Assembly: GCF_030913365.1 (NCBI RefSeq)
Contig: NZ_CP133160.1
Location: 558,001-622,000 of the forward strand
Direction: 5' to 3'
DNA: 64,000 nucleotides
Origin: Stenotrophomonas sp. 24(2023)
Lineage (GTDB): Bacteria; Pseudomonadota; Gammaproteobacteria; Xanthomonadales; Xanthomonadaceae
Shown here one piece after another: positions 1-8,740 of this stretch. Each line of letters starts with the position of its first letter. Within the stretch, counting starts at the first letter, position 1. The position numbers were made by a program, and so were the translations under genes. The notes below the pieces were generated by a model that was not told the origin of the DNA, did not search any database, and saw only the letters and a program-made list of their open reading frames with translations.

Positions 1-478
1 CACATTCGCGAGCATGCCGTTCGAAATTGCGCGCATCGCCAAAGACATAATCGAGCCCGCGCGCCTCGAACTCGCACTGCAGCCCGTGGGCCTGCACCCA
101 GCCGGCCAGGCGGGCGCGCGAATCATTGAGCAGCGCGGCGCGGGCCCGGGTCGCCTGCAGCCAGTCCCGGGCGTTGCAGCGCGCGGCGAACTGCAGCAGC
201 CAGCGCCACAGGCCGGGGTCCAGCCGCGTGCGCACGTACAGCGGCGCACGCGGGTCGAGCATCCAGCGCAGCGCGCGCCATGGCACGCCCGGTGCCGCCA
301 GCGGCGGTGCGTGGCTGGGGGTGATGGTCCCGCAGTTGCCATGCGAGGTTGCCGCACCGATGCGGCCACGCTCCAGCAGCCGTACCTGGCGCCCCAGCAG
401 GCTGAGGGCAAGCGCACTGGCCAGGCCGACGGCACCGCCGCCGACCACGATCACCTCTTCGCGCCCCGCCTGCTTCAT
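1..478 (-). CDS. FAD-dependent oxidoreductase, DadA-like (3' part outside window)
   Basis: Only the N-terminal 159 residues are inside the window; the gene runs leftward off base 1. It starts with ATG at 478-476, directly after the TGA of the DUF418 gene, so the two are probably co-transcribed. The start reads MKQAGREEVIVVGGGAVGLASA, the dinucleotide-binding GxGxxG fold (VVGGGAVGLA, about residues 10-19), followed by an LLERG stretch that would bind the adenosine ribose. This layout is typical of the DAO family of flavoprotein amino acid dehydrogenases (DadA, glycine oxidase). The substrate cannot be told because the C-terminal half is missing. Other DAO-fold enzymes remain possible. Confidence 0.8.
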   Translation of the reverse strand, partial: MKQAGREEVIVVGGGAVGLASALALSLLGRQVRLLERGRIGAATSHGNCGTITPSHAPPLAAPGVPWRALRWMLDPRAPLYVRTRLDPGLWRWLLQFAARCNARDWLQATRARAALLNDSRARLAGWVQAHGLQCEFEARGLDYVFGDARNFERHAREC

Positions 479-1705
479 TCAACCGCGCAGGGAATCGCGC
501 CGCATCGGTGGCCAGGCCAGGTAGGTCATCGCCCGCCACAGCCATTCCATGGGGCCGAAGCGGAACCGCCGCAGCCAGGCACGGCTGGCCAGCAGCTGGG
601 TACCGAACAGGCCCAGTGCGAAGACCACCTGCCAGGCGCGTGGCATCTGTTCGAACAGGCCCGCGCCATAGCCATAGAACACCAGCGTGCAGACCACCGA
701 CTGCGCCAGGTAGTTGGTCAACGCCATGCGCCCGGCAGGGGCCAGCCAGGCCAGGTGCGTGCGCAGGCGCATGAACCAGCCCAGGTACCCCAGGCACAGC
801 ACGGCGCCGGACAGCGAGTTGATGGCCATCGCCACCACGGCGGGCAGGTCGTAGCGCCCCGGTTCGATGTAGGGCATCCACGCCGTTCCGCCCACGGCAA
901 GGACGAGCCCCAGCGGCAAGGCGATCCAGCGCAGCCGTGCATACAGGCGCTGGAAACGTTCCGGCTCGGCCAGTGCACCACTGCGCCCGAACCAGCTGCC
1001 GATCAGGAACATGCCCAGCACTTCCGGGCCCGCGACAAACAAGGCCGACAGTGTCCGCCCCAGCTCAACCACGCGTTGCCGCGTGGCCTCCCCCCAGCTG
1101 CCATGGGCGTAGGCCTGGCGCTCCTGCTCGATGTCCTTCAGGGTGCTGGCAATCATCTTCGCGCCCTCCTCGGGTGCGTGCCAGGCCATGACGCTGATCA
1201 GCGCCCCCAGCAACACCATCACGGCCAGGCCACACAGGAACGATCCCGCCCCCAGCCAGGGCAGCCACGACCTGGGCGCTTCGCGGAAGGCCAGCAGCAT
1301 CAGCGACGCCAGCGCATAGGTCACCAGCACGTCACCGGACCAGATCAGCAGCGCGTGGCACAGGCCGATCAGCAGCAGTGCGGCACTGCGCCGCAGGTAG
1401 AACGGCGTGAAGGCGCGGCCGGCCGCTTCGGCGCGCTGCGCCATGACCGCAAAGCCCGCACCGAACAGCAGCGAGAACAGGGTGAAGAACTTGCCCTGCA
1501 CCAGCACGTAGATCAACGCGTCCGCCCAGCGGTCCACCCCCTGCCAGTGCACATCGATGCCGGTAAGGACCAGATCCAGCGGACCGGCAAAGGCTTCCAT
1601 GTTCATCAGCAGGATGCCCAGCAGCGCAAAGCCCCGCAGGCTGTCCATGACGGTGATGCGCTGGCCGGCGGCAACCGGCTGCAGGGAGGGGGCAACGGCG
1701 TTCAC
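479..1705 (-). CDS. DUF418 (YeiB-family) membrane protein
   Basis: A 408-residue polytopic inner-membrane protein. The N-terminal segment (DSLRGFALLGILLMN) is the classic start of the DUF418/YeiB family, and the C-terminal half (about residues 240-400) carries the GRMALTNYL motif that marks the DUF418 domain. Roughly ten hydrophobic segments are visible. The start is GTG at 1705; no strong ribosome site is obvious and the nearest ATG lies inside the first conserved block. No reaction has been established for this family as far as I know. It lies just upstream of the FAD oxidoreductase with no intergenic bases, which suggests a two-gene operon. Confidence 0.88.
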   Translation of the reverse strand: MNAVAPSLQPVAAGQRITVMDSLRGFALLGILLMNMEAFAGPLDLVLTGIDVHWQGVDRWADALIYVLVQGKFFTLFSLLFGAGFAVMAQRAEAAGRAFTPFYLRRSAALLLIGLCHALLIWSGDVLVTYALASLMLLAFREAPRSWLPWLGAGSFLCGLAVMVLLGALISVMAWHAPEEGAKMIASTLKDIEQERQAYAHGSWGEATRQRVVELGRTLSALFVAGPEVLGMFLIGSWFGRSGALAEPERFQRLYARLRWIALPLGLVLAVGGTAWMPYIEPGRYDLPAVVAMAINSLSGAVLCLGYLGWFMRLRTHLAWLAPAGRMALTNYLAQSVVCTLVFYGYGAGLFEQMPRAWQVVFALGLFGTQLLASRAWLRRFRFGPMEWLWRAMTYLAWPPMRRDSLRG

Positions 1706-1782
1706 AGGACATCCATGGACCAGGTGCGCGCATTATGCGGGCCGTCCCCTGTGCATGAATGGGCCATCGGGCATAGAAACGA

Positions 1783-1804
1783 ACGGCCCACCTGGGTGGG
1801 CCGT
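1783..1804 (-). terminator. Rho-independent terminator after slyD
   Basis: A perfect 10-bp inverted repeat (ACGGCCCACC / GGTGGGCCGT) with a 2-nt loop lies 49 bases beyond the stop of the SlyD-like gene. On the minus strand it is followed by a T-rich run (TTCGTTTCTAT). Confidence 0.7.
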
Positions 1805-1852
1805 CCTGTAAGGGCCCATGCAGGCAGCGCCAGGGCTGCCTGCACCGGTGCC

Positions 1853-2335
1853 TCAGTGCTGGTGGCCGCCGTCGCCGTGCACGTGGCCGTGATCGATCTC
1901 TTCCTTGCTGGCTTCGCGCACATCGACGATTTCCACGTCGAAGTGCAGGTCCTTGCCGGCCATCGGATGGTTCAGGTCGACATCGACCACGCTCATGCCG
2001 ACCTTCTGCACGGTCACCGCGCGCGGGCCGAAGTTGGTCTGCAGCACGACCTGCTGGCCCGGGGCCAGCTTGGCAGTGCCGAAATGCTTCTTCGGCACGC
2101 GCTGGGACAGGCCGTCACGGCGTTCGCCGTAGGCATCGGCCGAGGCGACGTCAACGCTGAAGCTGGCGCCGGCTTCCTTGTCCATCATGGCGTTTTCCAG
2201 GCCCGGGATGATGTTGCCGTGGCCGATCAGGATGGCCAGCGGCTCGCCGCGGTCCTTGGACGATTCGATCGGCGCCTGGCCGGCTTCGGCAACGGTGTAG
2301 TGGAAACGGACAACGCGGTCTTTTTCGATCTTCAT
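1853..2335 (-). CDS. slyD: SlyD-type FKBP peptidyl-prolyl isomerase
   Basis: A 160-residue cytoplasmic prolyl isomerase and metallochaperone of the SlyD family. The start (MKIEKDRVVRFHYTV) matches the SlyD N-terminus, so I place it at 2335 rather than at an ATG 39 codons upstream. The FKBP half-domain contains ILIGHGNIIPGLENA, the IF (insert-in-flap) chaperone domain follows, and the FKBP fold resumes with NHPMAGKDLHFDVEIVDV. The tail is short and His-rich (HGHVHGDGGHQH), consistent with nickel or other metal binding, although shorter than in E. coli. It is monocistronic, with a terminator downstream. Confidence 0.93.
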   Translation of the reverse strand: MKIEKDRVVRFHYTVAEAGQAPIESSKDRGEPLAILIGHGNIIPGLENAMMDKEAGASFSVDVASADAYGERRDGLSQRVPKKHFGTAKLAPGQQVVLQTNFGPRAVTVQKVGMSVVDVDLNHPMAGKDLHFDVEIVDVREASKEEIDHGHVHGDGGHQH

Positions 2336-2446
2336 GCGCAACTCTGTCTGGGTCTGCCTGCCGGCAGAGGGTTGGGGCGGGTTGTCGCCCGGCGGGGACA
2401 CGGCCATCATGTCGGCCATCCCAAGGTGGCGCATTATCCGGAGATC

Positions 2447-2989
2447 ATGCACATCACGCCAGTTTTGCCCGGCCTGCGCCGGTACTCCACTGCCGCGGTG
2501 CTGCTGGCACTGGCCGGCCTGCTGGCCGCCTGTGGTGGCGGCAAAGCGACCCGCCCTGCGCCACCATCGGCCAGCACCACGGTCTGGCCCAGCACCGTGC
2601 CGGACAACCCGCAGGCGGCCAATTCGGTGCTGATGCGTGCCATCAGCCTGGTCGGCACGCCCTACCGGTATGGCGGCAACACGCCCGATTCGGGGTTCGA
2701 CTGCAGCGGCCTGGTGACCTATGTCTACCGGGAAATGCTCGACCTGCGGCTGCCACGTACTTCACGCGACCTGGCCGCCGTGCAGGGGCCGAAGATCGAT
2801 CCGAAGCGGCTGGCCACCGGCGATCTGGTGTTCTTCGGCAGCCGCGGCAACGTCACCCACGTCGGCATCTATGTCGGCGAAGGCCGTTTCGTGCATGCCC
2901 CCAGTACCGGCGGAACGGTCCGGCTGGACTCCCTGAGCGGCCCGTACTGGAAGGACCACTACACCGGCGCGAAACGTGTTCTTCGCTAA
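2447..2989 (+). CDS. NlpC/P60 family lipoprotein (peptidoglycan endopeptidase)
   Basis: A 180-residue exported lipoprotein. The signal peptide ends in a lipobox (LLAAC, Cys29), so the mature protein should be anchored to a membrane. The NlpC/P60 domain spans about residues 58-178, with catalytic Cys86 in FDCSGL, His138 in VTHVGIYVG and His150 in FVHAPS. Members cut the D-gamma-Glu to meso-DAP bond in stem peptides. The start is the ATG nearest the signal peptide; the frame is open for more than 2 kb upstream only because of base composition. It is followed 96 bases later by a paralogue in the same orientation. Confidence 0.9.
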   Translation: MHITPVLPGLRRYSTAAVLLALAGLLAACGGGKATRPAPPSASTTVWPSTVPDNPQAANSVLMRAISLVGTPYRYGGNTPDSGFDCSGLVTYVYREMLDLRLPRTSRDLAAVQGPKIDPKRLATGDLVFFGSRGNVTHVGIYVGEGRFVHAPSTGGTVRLDSLSGPYWKDHYTGAKRVLR

Positions 2990-3014
2990 GCTGAACAGGG
3001 CTAATGTCCAAAAA

Positions 3015-3030
3015 TGTGATGGAAGTCACG
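3015..3030 (+). promoter_or_regulatory. Crp/Clp-type operator candidate (TGTGA-N6-TCACG)
   Basis: The sequence TGTGATGGAAGTCACG matches the Crp-family consensus TGTGA-N6-TCACA at 9 of 10 specified bases. It lies about 55 bases before the second NlpC/P60 gene in one of the few AT-rich stretches of this region. Xanthomonads carry the Crp homologue Clp, which recognises the same type of site and responds to cyclic di-GMP. Binding here is inferred from sequence only. Confidence 0.5.
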
Positions 3031-3085
3031 ATAGGCATAACATATTGCTAACGGAATTTTTAACTAATGCCCCCCTTTACAGGGC

Positions 3086-3904
3086 ATGATGCTCCATCGC
3101 TTTTTGACCTGTGACCACCGCGTGACGACTGACGACCTGACGTGTGAAGGCCAGACCGCCGCTCCTGCGCGTAGCGCCCGCCCCCTGCTTCTGGGCGTGG
3201 CCCTGCTCCTGACCAGCCTTCCGGCATGGTCACAGACCGCTCCCCGCCCCGCTGACGCCCCGGTTGCACCGGTGGCCGAGGTCCCGGCAACGCCCGCCGC
3301 CGCCAAGCCGGCCGCCAAGGTCGAAGCACCGCAGCGCAGCCGTGCCGACGCCGCCGCCAGCGCCACGCTGGCCGCCCTGCTGCCGCACCTGGCATCCAAC
3401 GACAGCATCCCGTTGATGGACCGCTCGGCGATGGTCGCCGGTGACCTCAGCCGCCTGCTGGCCAACTACGACACCAGCAGCGCCGCCACCGGTGCCGTGG
3501 TCGGTGATGCCGCCGACAACGGCAAGGTGCAGTCCCTGCTGCGCCGCGCGATGACCCTGCTGGGCACCCCGTACCGCTGGGGTGGCACCAACCCGGACAA
3601 CGGCTTTGATTGCAGCGGCCTGGTCAGCTACGTCTTCCGCACCGCCCTGGGCATCGAACTGCCGCGCGTCTCGCGTGAAATGGCCCACGATGGCAACGCC
3701 GAACTGATCAACGACCGCAATGCGCTGGCCGCCGGTGACCTGGTGTTCTTCGGCCGCAAGGGCCGGGTGGACCACGTCGGCATCTATGTCGGCGAAGGCC
3801 GCTTCCTGCACGCACCGAGCAGCGGCAAGGATGTCCGCGTGGACACCCTGCTGAGCGGCTACTGGGGCAACAAGTTCATGCAGGCCCGACGCGTCGAGCT
3901 TTGA
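3086..3904 (+). CDS. NlpC/P60 family peptidoglycan endopeptidase (paralogue)
   Basis: A 272-residue exported cell-wall hydrolase. A signal peptide lies around residues 33-50 (hydrophobic LLLGVALLL, cut after AWSQ), preceded by an unusually long N-terminus. The true start could therefore be GTG at 3122. A Pro/Ala-rich linker (about 50-90) leads to an uncharacterised helical part. The NlpC/P60 domain is at about 147-272, with Cys176 (FDCSGL), His230 (VDHVGIYVG) and His242 (FLHAPS). No lipobox is present, so unlike its upstream neighbour it is probably periplasmic or secreted. The two catalytic domains are close relatives and look like a tandem duplication. It is possibly controlled by the Crp/Clp-like site upstream. 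Confidence 0.9.
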   Translation: MMLHRFLTCDHRVTTDDLTCEGQTAAPARSARPLLLGVALLLTSLPAWSQTAPRPADAPVAPVAEVPATPAAAKPAAKVEAPQRSRADAAASATLAALLPHLASNDSIPLMDRSAMVAGDLSRLLANYDTSSAATGAVVGDAADNGKVQSLLRRAMTLLGTPYRWGGTNPDNGFDCSGLVSYVFRTALGIELPRVSREMAHDGNAELINDRNALAAGDLVFFGRKGRVDHVGIYVGEGRFLHAPSSGKDVRVDTLLSGYWGNKFMQARRVEL

Positions 3905-3940
3905 TGTAGAAGCGCTCTGCAGGTTCCGATGCACGAAAAG

Positions 3941-3966
3941 ACCGCTGCCTTGCAGCGGTTTTTTTT
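3941..3966 (+). terminator. Rho-independent terminator
   Basis: An 8-bp stem (ACCGCTGC / GCAGCGGT) with a 3-nt loop is followed at once by eight T residues. It terminates the NlpC/P60 gene ending at 3904 and is the clearest intrinsic terminator in the window. Confidence 0.9.
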
Positions 3967-3984
3967 ATGGGTCATGGCCTGCCC

Positions 3985-4030
3985 CATCCACGCAGGGCGT
4001 GGATCTACCAGAGACGCGGCGTGGATCTAC
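3985..4030. repeat. SMAG/REP-type palindrome plus a partial second copy
   Basis: Bases 3985-4008 (read on the minus strand GTAGATCCACGC-CC-TGCGTGGATG) form a short hairpin headed by GTAG, the hallmark of the Stenotrophomonas SMAG family of REP elements. Bases 4018-4030 repeat only the GTAGATCCACGCC arm in the same orientation, so the second copy is degenerate. The pair fills most of the gap between the NlpC gene and the symporter gene. Confidence 0.8.
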
Positions 4031-4081
4031 CCCTGGGACGGAACACCATCCATCGGCCGGGCGGGCGCGCGGGCGGGAATG

Positions 4082-4112
4082 AAAACGGCCCGCCAGGGTG
4101 TGGCGGGCCGTT
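4082..4112 (-). terminator. Rho-independent terminator after the symporter gene
   Basis: A perfect 12-bp stem (AACGGCCCGCCA / TGGCGGGCCGTT) has a 5-nt loop. On the minus strand it ends in a short T run, 25 bases after the stop of the dicarboxylate symporter gene. Confidence 0.8.
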
Positions 4113-4136
4113 GCCGGTGTTGATACGGGCGCGGGG

Positions 4137-5471
4137 TCAGCGCTGTGGCGGGCCCGGGTCCGGGTCATCCACGCCCAGGTTGGTGCTGGGGTTGTCATAC
4201 ACCTTCTGGTCCAGCAGGCCGGTTTCCTTGGCCACCAGCACCGGCACCACCATCTGCCCGGTCACGTTGGTCATCGTGCGCATCATGTCCAGGATGCGGT
4301 CGATGGCGTACAGATAGCCGATGGTCTCCAGCGGCAGGTTGGCCGCGCTCAGCACCACCGTGGCCATGATCACCGCCGTGCCCGGCACGCCGGCGGTGCC
4401 GAAACTGCCCAGCACCGAGGCGATCAGCACCACCACATACTGCTCCGGCGTCATCGGCACGCCGCTGTACTGCGAAATGAACACCGCGCACAGCGCCGGG
4501 TAGATCGCACCGCAACCATCCATCTTGATGCTCGCGCCCAGCGGCACGGCAAAAGCACCGTAATCCTTGTTCACGCCCAGGTTGTGGGTGATCGAGCGCA
4601 GCGCCACCGGCATCGCCGCGAAGCTGGACGAGCTGACGAAAGCCACCTGCATGCCCGGGGCCGCACCACGGAAGAACTTCAGCGGGTTCAGACCATGCGA
4701 CAGCAGCAGCGCGCTGTACACCACCACGATGTGCAGGGCGCAGGCCACGTACAGGGCCAGCACGAAGTTGCCCAGCGGCAGCAGCTTCTCGAACCCGTAG
4801 CTGCCGACCAGGCCGGCGATCAGGCCAAAGGTGCCGATCGGGGTGACTTCCAGCACGAAGCGGGTCACCTGGATCATGATCTCGCTCATCTGACCGACCA
4901 GCTTGCGCGCTTCGGTCACCTTCTCGCCCAGCTTGACGATGGCAAAGCCGACCAGGCCGGCGAAGAAGATCACCGGCAGGATCGAGCCCCTGCCTGCCGC
5001 CAGCACGGTCTCACCGGCGGCATTGACCTTGGTACCGATGCCGGACAGCGCGTAGAACACGTTCGACGGCACCACGTCCAGCAGCACCTGCACCACGCTG
5101 GGCACCTGCCGCGGCACATAGTTGTTGGCCATCGACAGCTGCAGGCCACCGGCCCCGGGCTGCATCACCGTGCCCACGCCCAGGCCCACGCAGACCGCCA
5201 GCGCGGCGGTGATGACGAACCACAGGAAGGTGCGCCCGCTGAGCGCGGCCACCGACTTCTGCCCGTGCAGCGAGGAAATCGCGTTGATCACCGCGAAGAA
5301 CACCAGCGGTACCGCGATCATCTTGATCAGGGTCACGTACAGGTCGCCAAGCGGGCCGAACCAGGTTTCCGCAGCCGGACCCAACGCCCAGCCTGCCAGC
5401 GCGCCAAGCACGAAACCGCCAACGACGCGTTTCCAGAACGGAATCCGCAGCCAGGCAGAGACCAGCGTCAT
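4137..5471 (-). CDS. Dicarboxylate/amino acid:cation symporter (DAACS family)
   Basis: A 444-residue inner-membrane sodium- or proton-coupled carrier of the GltP/DctA family. Diagnostic features are the serine-rich re-entrant loop (SSSSFAAMP, about residue 270), the PLGASIKMDGCG segment of transmembrane helix 7 and the GTAGVPGTA loop with nearby IDRILDMMRTMTNVTG, which contributes the substrate- and cation-binding residues. I chose ATG 5471 (MTLVSAWLR) because the family starts a few residues before the first helix; a further in-frame ATG at 5516 adds 15 unconserved residues. Substrate (glutamate/aspartate, C4-dicarboxylates or serine) cannot be decided. Monocistronic, divergent from the alkaline phosphatase gene. 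Confidence 0.93.
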   Translation of the reverse strand: MTLVSAWLRIPFWKRVVGGFVLGALAGWALGPAAETWFGPLGDLYVTLIKMIAVPLVFFAVINAISSLHGQKSVAALSGRTFLWFVITAALAVCVGLGVGTVMQPGAGGLQLSMANNYVPRQVPSVVQVLLDVVPSNVFYALSGIGTKVNAAGETVLAAGRGSILPVIFFAGLVGFAIVKLGEKVTEARKLVGQMSEIMIQVTRFVLEVTPIGTFGLIAGLVGSYGFEKLLPLGNFVLALYVACALHIVVVYSALLLSHGLNPLKFFRGAAPGMQVAFVSSSSFAAMPVALRSITHNLGVNKDYGAFAVPLGASIKMDGCGAIYPALCAVFISQYSGVPMTPEQYVVVLIASVLGSFGTAGVPGTAVIMATVVLSAANLPLETIGYLYAIDRILDMMRTMTNVTGQMVVPVLVAKETGLLDQKVYDNPSTNLGVDDPDPGPPQR

Positions 5472-5625
5472 AAGCCATCCAGAGGGGGAACAGGAGATGG
5501 TTCCACCATAGCCCATGCGTACCCGTGGAACGACCGCCCGCAGGACAAATCAGTGTGTCATCGGCGTGCCTTGCGACGCCGGGCATAATGAACGCCCCGT
5601 TTTGCTTTGTGAGAACCCAACGTCC

Positions 5626-7329
5626 ATGCGCCGTTCCGTCTCTCTGCTCGCCGCCTGCGCCGCCACCGTGCTGCTGGGCGCCTGCGCCAGCACGTCCACC
5701 CCGGCCGCCGCGCCGGCAGGCCTGAAGGTCGCCGTCGAACCGGTCGCCCACCCGGCCGGGGAAACCCCGCAGTGGTGGTACCGCAGTGGTGCGGCACAGG
5801 CCGCCGCCAACGGAGCGATGGCCGGCAAGGCCAAAAACGTCATCCTGTTCCTCGGCGACGGCATGAGCCTGACCACGGTGGCCGCCGCACGCATCTATGA
5901 AGGGCAGCGCAGCGGCAGCTCCGGCGAAGAGAACCTGCTGTCGTGGGAGCGCTTCCCGGCCACCGCGTTCAGCAAGACCTACAACACCGATTCGCAGACG
6001 CCCGATTCGGCCGGCACCATGACCGCCATCACCACCGGCGTGAAGACCCACATGGGCGCGATCGGCGTCAGCGCCGGCACCCGCAACAACTGCGCCGACA
6101 GCTTGAACAAGGGCCTGCTGACCTGGCTGCAGCTGGCCGACAGCGCGGGCCTGGCCACCGGCATCGTGTCCACCGCCCGCCTCACCCACGCCACCCCGGC
6201 GGCGACCTACGCGCACTCGCCGGAACGCAACTGGGAAAACGATTCGGACCTGCCGGAAGCCGCCAAGGCCGCAGGCTGCAAGGACATCGCCCAGCAGCTG
6301 CTGTCCACCTCGCGCTACGGCCGTGGCCCGCTGGTCGCCCTCGGTGGTGGCCGCGCGCAGTTCACCACGGTGGAAGAACGCGACCCGGAATACGACGACA
6401 AGGTCGGCCAGCGCCTGGACGGCCGCAGCCTGGTGCAGGAATGGCAGCAGGCCCACCCGCAGGGTGCCTATGTATGGAATGCCAAGCAGTTGCAGGCCGC
6501 GGCCGGCGCACCGGCCCTGCTGGGCCTGTTCGAACCGGACCACATGCAGTACGAGCATGACCGCGCGCAGGACCCGGCCGGCGAGCCCAGCCTGGCCGAG
6601 CTGACCCGCGCGGCGATCACCACCCTGTCGCGCAGCAAGGACGGCTTCGTGCTGATGGTCGAAGGCGCGCGCATCGACCATGCCAACCACAGCGGCAACG
6701 CCTACCGGGCGCTCACCGACACCGTGGCGATGTCCGATGCGGTGCGTGCCGCCGCGGAGATGACGTCGGCCGACGACACCCTGATCATCGTCACCGCCGA
6801 CCATTCCCACACCCTGAACTTCGTCGGCTACCCGGCCCGCGGCAACCCGATCCTGGGCAAGGTGAAGGACAAGGGCGGCGAAGACGGCACCGGTGCGCTG
6901 GACCTGGCCCGCGACGGCCTGGGCCTGCCCTACACCACCCTGAGCTACGCCAACGGCCCCGGCTACACCGGCGCGACCAACCAGCAGCCGGCCGGTCCGA
7001 AGCACTACCCGCACGGCCCGAGCAGCTTCGACCCGGTGGCGGGCCGCCCGGACCTGACCCAGGTCGATACCGAAAACCCGGACTACATGCAGGAAGCGCT
7101 GGTACCGATGAAGGGCGAGTCGCACGGTGGCGAGGATGTCGGCATCTGGGCGCGTGGCCCGGGCAGCAAGGCGATCCGCGGCACGCTGGAACAGAACGCG
7201 ATCTACCACATGGTGGTGCAGGCCACCCCGCGCCTGCGCGAGCGCCTGTGCCAGGCCGGCACCTGTGATGCCAACGGCGTGCCGGTCGAACTGCCCGCCC
7301 CGGCCCGCTTCGAGCGCAAGGCCGAGTAA
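5626..7329 (+). CDS. Alkaline phosphatase (lipoprotein)
   Basis: A 567-residue exported phosphatase of the PhoA superfamily. The signal peptide has a lipobox (LLGAC, Cys20), so it is predicted to be lipid-anchored, unlike soluble E. coli PhoA. Metal and catalytic motifs in order are GDGMS (Asp78), the nucleophile Ser128 in PDSAGT, RIDHANH, TADHSHT and ESHGGED near the C-terminus. These give the two-zinc and magnesium centre. The protein releases phosphate from monoesters outside the cytoplasm. The ATG at 5626 opens the signal peptide; the frame is open further upstream without coding character. It may be induced by phosphate starvation, but no clear Pho box was seen. Confidence 0.93.
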   Translation: MRRSVSLLAACAATVLLGACASTSTPAAAPAGLKVAVEPVAHPAGETPQWWYRSGAAQAAANGAMAGKAKNVILFLGDGMSLTTVAAARIYEGQRSGSSGEENLLSWERFPATAFSKTYNTDSQTPDSAGTMTAITTGVKTHMGAIGVSAGTRNNCADSLNKGLLTWLQLADSAGLATGIVSTARLTHATPAATYAHSPERNWENDSDLPEAAKAAGCKDIAQQLLSTSRYGRGPLVALGGGRAQFTTVEERDPEYDDKVGQRLDGRSLVQEWQQAHPQGAYVWNAKQLQAAAGAPALLGLFEPDHMQYEHDRAQDPAGEPSLAELTRAAITTLSRSKDGFVLMVEGARIDHANHSGNAYRALTDTVAMSDAVRAAAEMTSADDTLIIVTADHSHTLNFVGYPARGNPILGKVKDKGGEDGTGALDLARDGLGLPYTTLSYANGPGYTGATNQQPAGPKHYPHGPSSFDPVAGRPDLTQVDTENPDYMQEALVPMKGESHGGEDVGIWARGPGSKAIRGTLEQNAIYHMVVQATPRLRERLCQAGTCDANGVPVELPAPARFERKAE

Positions 7330-7408
7330 GCCAGGGCGCCACGCGCCTGCACTGGAGCATGACGACGACGGCGGCCATACTGGCCGCCGTTTTCGTTGCA
7401 GTCCCGGC

Positions 7409-8704
7409 ATGTCCACCGCTCCCTCCTTCCCGTCCCGCGTGTCCCTGGACGCACCGCTGCTGGTCGGCTACAGCGGCGGGCTGGATTCGACCGTGCTGCT
7501 GCACTGGCTGTGGCAGTCGGCACAGGCCAGCGGTGTGCCGCTGCGCGCGGTGCATGTCCACCATGGGCTGCTGGCCGCGGCCGATGCCTGGGTGACGCAC
7601 TGCCAGCGGCAGTGCGATGCACTGGGCATGGCCCTGGCTGTGCACCGGGTGCAGGTGGATGTGACCGGCGGGCTCGGTCTGGAAGGCGCGGCGCGGCAGG
7701 CGCGGCGTGCGGCCTTCGGCGCTGAACTGCGCCCCGGCGAGACGCTGGCGCTGGCCCAGCACCAGGATGACCAGGCCGAGACCTTCCTGCTGCGCGCGCT
7801 GCGCGGTTCGGGTGTCGACGGCCTGGCGGCGATGTCCGCCGAGGGCAGCCTGCAGGGGCACCGGCTGTGGCGTCCCCTGCTGCAGGTTTCCCGCTGCGAT
7901 CTGCAGGCCTATGCCCACGCCCACGACCTGCCGTGGATCGAGGACCCCAGCAACGCCGACGACACGGCCGACCGCAACTTCCTGCGCCTGCAGGTGATGC
8001 CGCTGCTGCGCGCGCGCTGGCCGCATGCCGCCGCCGCACTGGCACGCAGTACCCAGCAGTGCGGCCAGACCCGCGCACTGCTGGATGAAGAAGACGACGA
8101 ACTGCTGGCGCATCTGCAGGTTGCCCCGCGCGTGCTGTCGCTGGAACTGCTGCGGCAGGTGGCTCCGGCACGGGCGGCCCGCGTGCTGCGCGCGTGGGTA
8201 CGCCAGCACGGCGCGCCGCCCCTGCCCGCCACCGTGCTGCACCAGCTGCAGCAGGAACTGCTGGCCGCCACGCCGGACCGGCAGGCGCAGGTGCTCTGGC
8301 ACGGCCATGCCATCCGCCAATGGCGGCAACACGCCTACCTGCTGCCGGCCACCCTGCCCCACCTGCCCGCCGGCTGGCAGTCCCCATGGGACGGCCGCGC
8401 GCCGCTGGCATTGCCTGATGGCGGGCAGCTGAACCTGCTGGGCGCCCCCGGCTTCGCCCATCCACTGCAGGTACGCGCACGCCAGGGCGGCGAGCGCATC
8501 CAGCTGCCCGGCCGCGCCCACACGCATGCCTTGAAGGACTGCCTGCAGCGCGAGCATCTGGCGCCCTGGCGGCGCACGCAGCTGCCGTTGCTGTTCGATG
8601 GCGCGCAGTTGCTGGCCGCCGCCGATGTGGTCATCGCCGCACCGCTGCAGGCCTGGCTGGACAACCACGGCGCGCAGCTGCAGTGGCGTCCCGGCGGCTG
8701 GTGA
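7409..8704 (+). CDS. tilS: tRNA(Ile)-lysidine synthase
   Basis: A 431-residue cytoplasmic enzyme that modifies C34 of the CAU-anticodon tRNA-Ile to lysidine, using ATP and lysine. The PP-loop ATP-pyrophosphatase motif YSGGLDST is at residues 21-28. Further family features are the HVHHGL segment (about 47-53) and the substrate-recognition and C-terminal TilS domains (GGERIQLPGR near 355-370). Length equals the usual 420-450. The ATG at 7409 gives a start immediately before the PP-loop strand. It is the first gene of a tilS-xseB-ispA run in the same direction. Confidence 0.95.
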   Translation: MSTAPSFPSRVSLDAPLLVGYSGGLDSTVLLHWLWQSAQASGVPLRAVHVHHGLLAAADAWVTHCQRQCDALGMALAVHRVQVDVTGGLGLEGAARQARRAAFGAELRPGETLALAQHQDDQAETFLLRALRGSGVDGLAAMSAEGSLQGHRLWRPLLQVSRCDLQAYAHAHDLPWIEDPSNADDTADRNFLRLQVMPLLRARWPHAAAALARSTQQCGQTRALLDEEDDELLAHLQVAPRVLSLELLRQVAPARAARVLRAWVRQHGAPPLPATVLHQLQQELLAATPDRQAQVLWHGHAIRQWRQHAYLLPATLPHLPAGWQSPWDGRAPLALPDGGQLNLLGAPGFAHPLQVRARQGGERIQLPGRAHTHALKDCLQREHLAPWRRTQLPLLFDGAQLLAAADVVIAAPLQAWLDNHGAQLQWRPGGW

Positions 8705-8740
8705 ATTGACCCTCGCGCGCCACCCGTCCACACTTGCTGC

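Noticed and set aside
14..2446. Very long open frame on the plus strand ahead of the first NlpC/P60 gene
   Set aside because: It is antisense to well-supported genes (FAD oxidoreductase, DUF418, SlyD), has a Gln/His/Arg-rich unnatural composition, and results from high GC at third positions. Only its last 180 codons are real.
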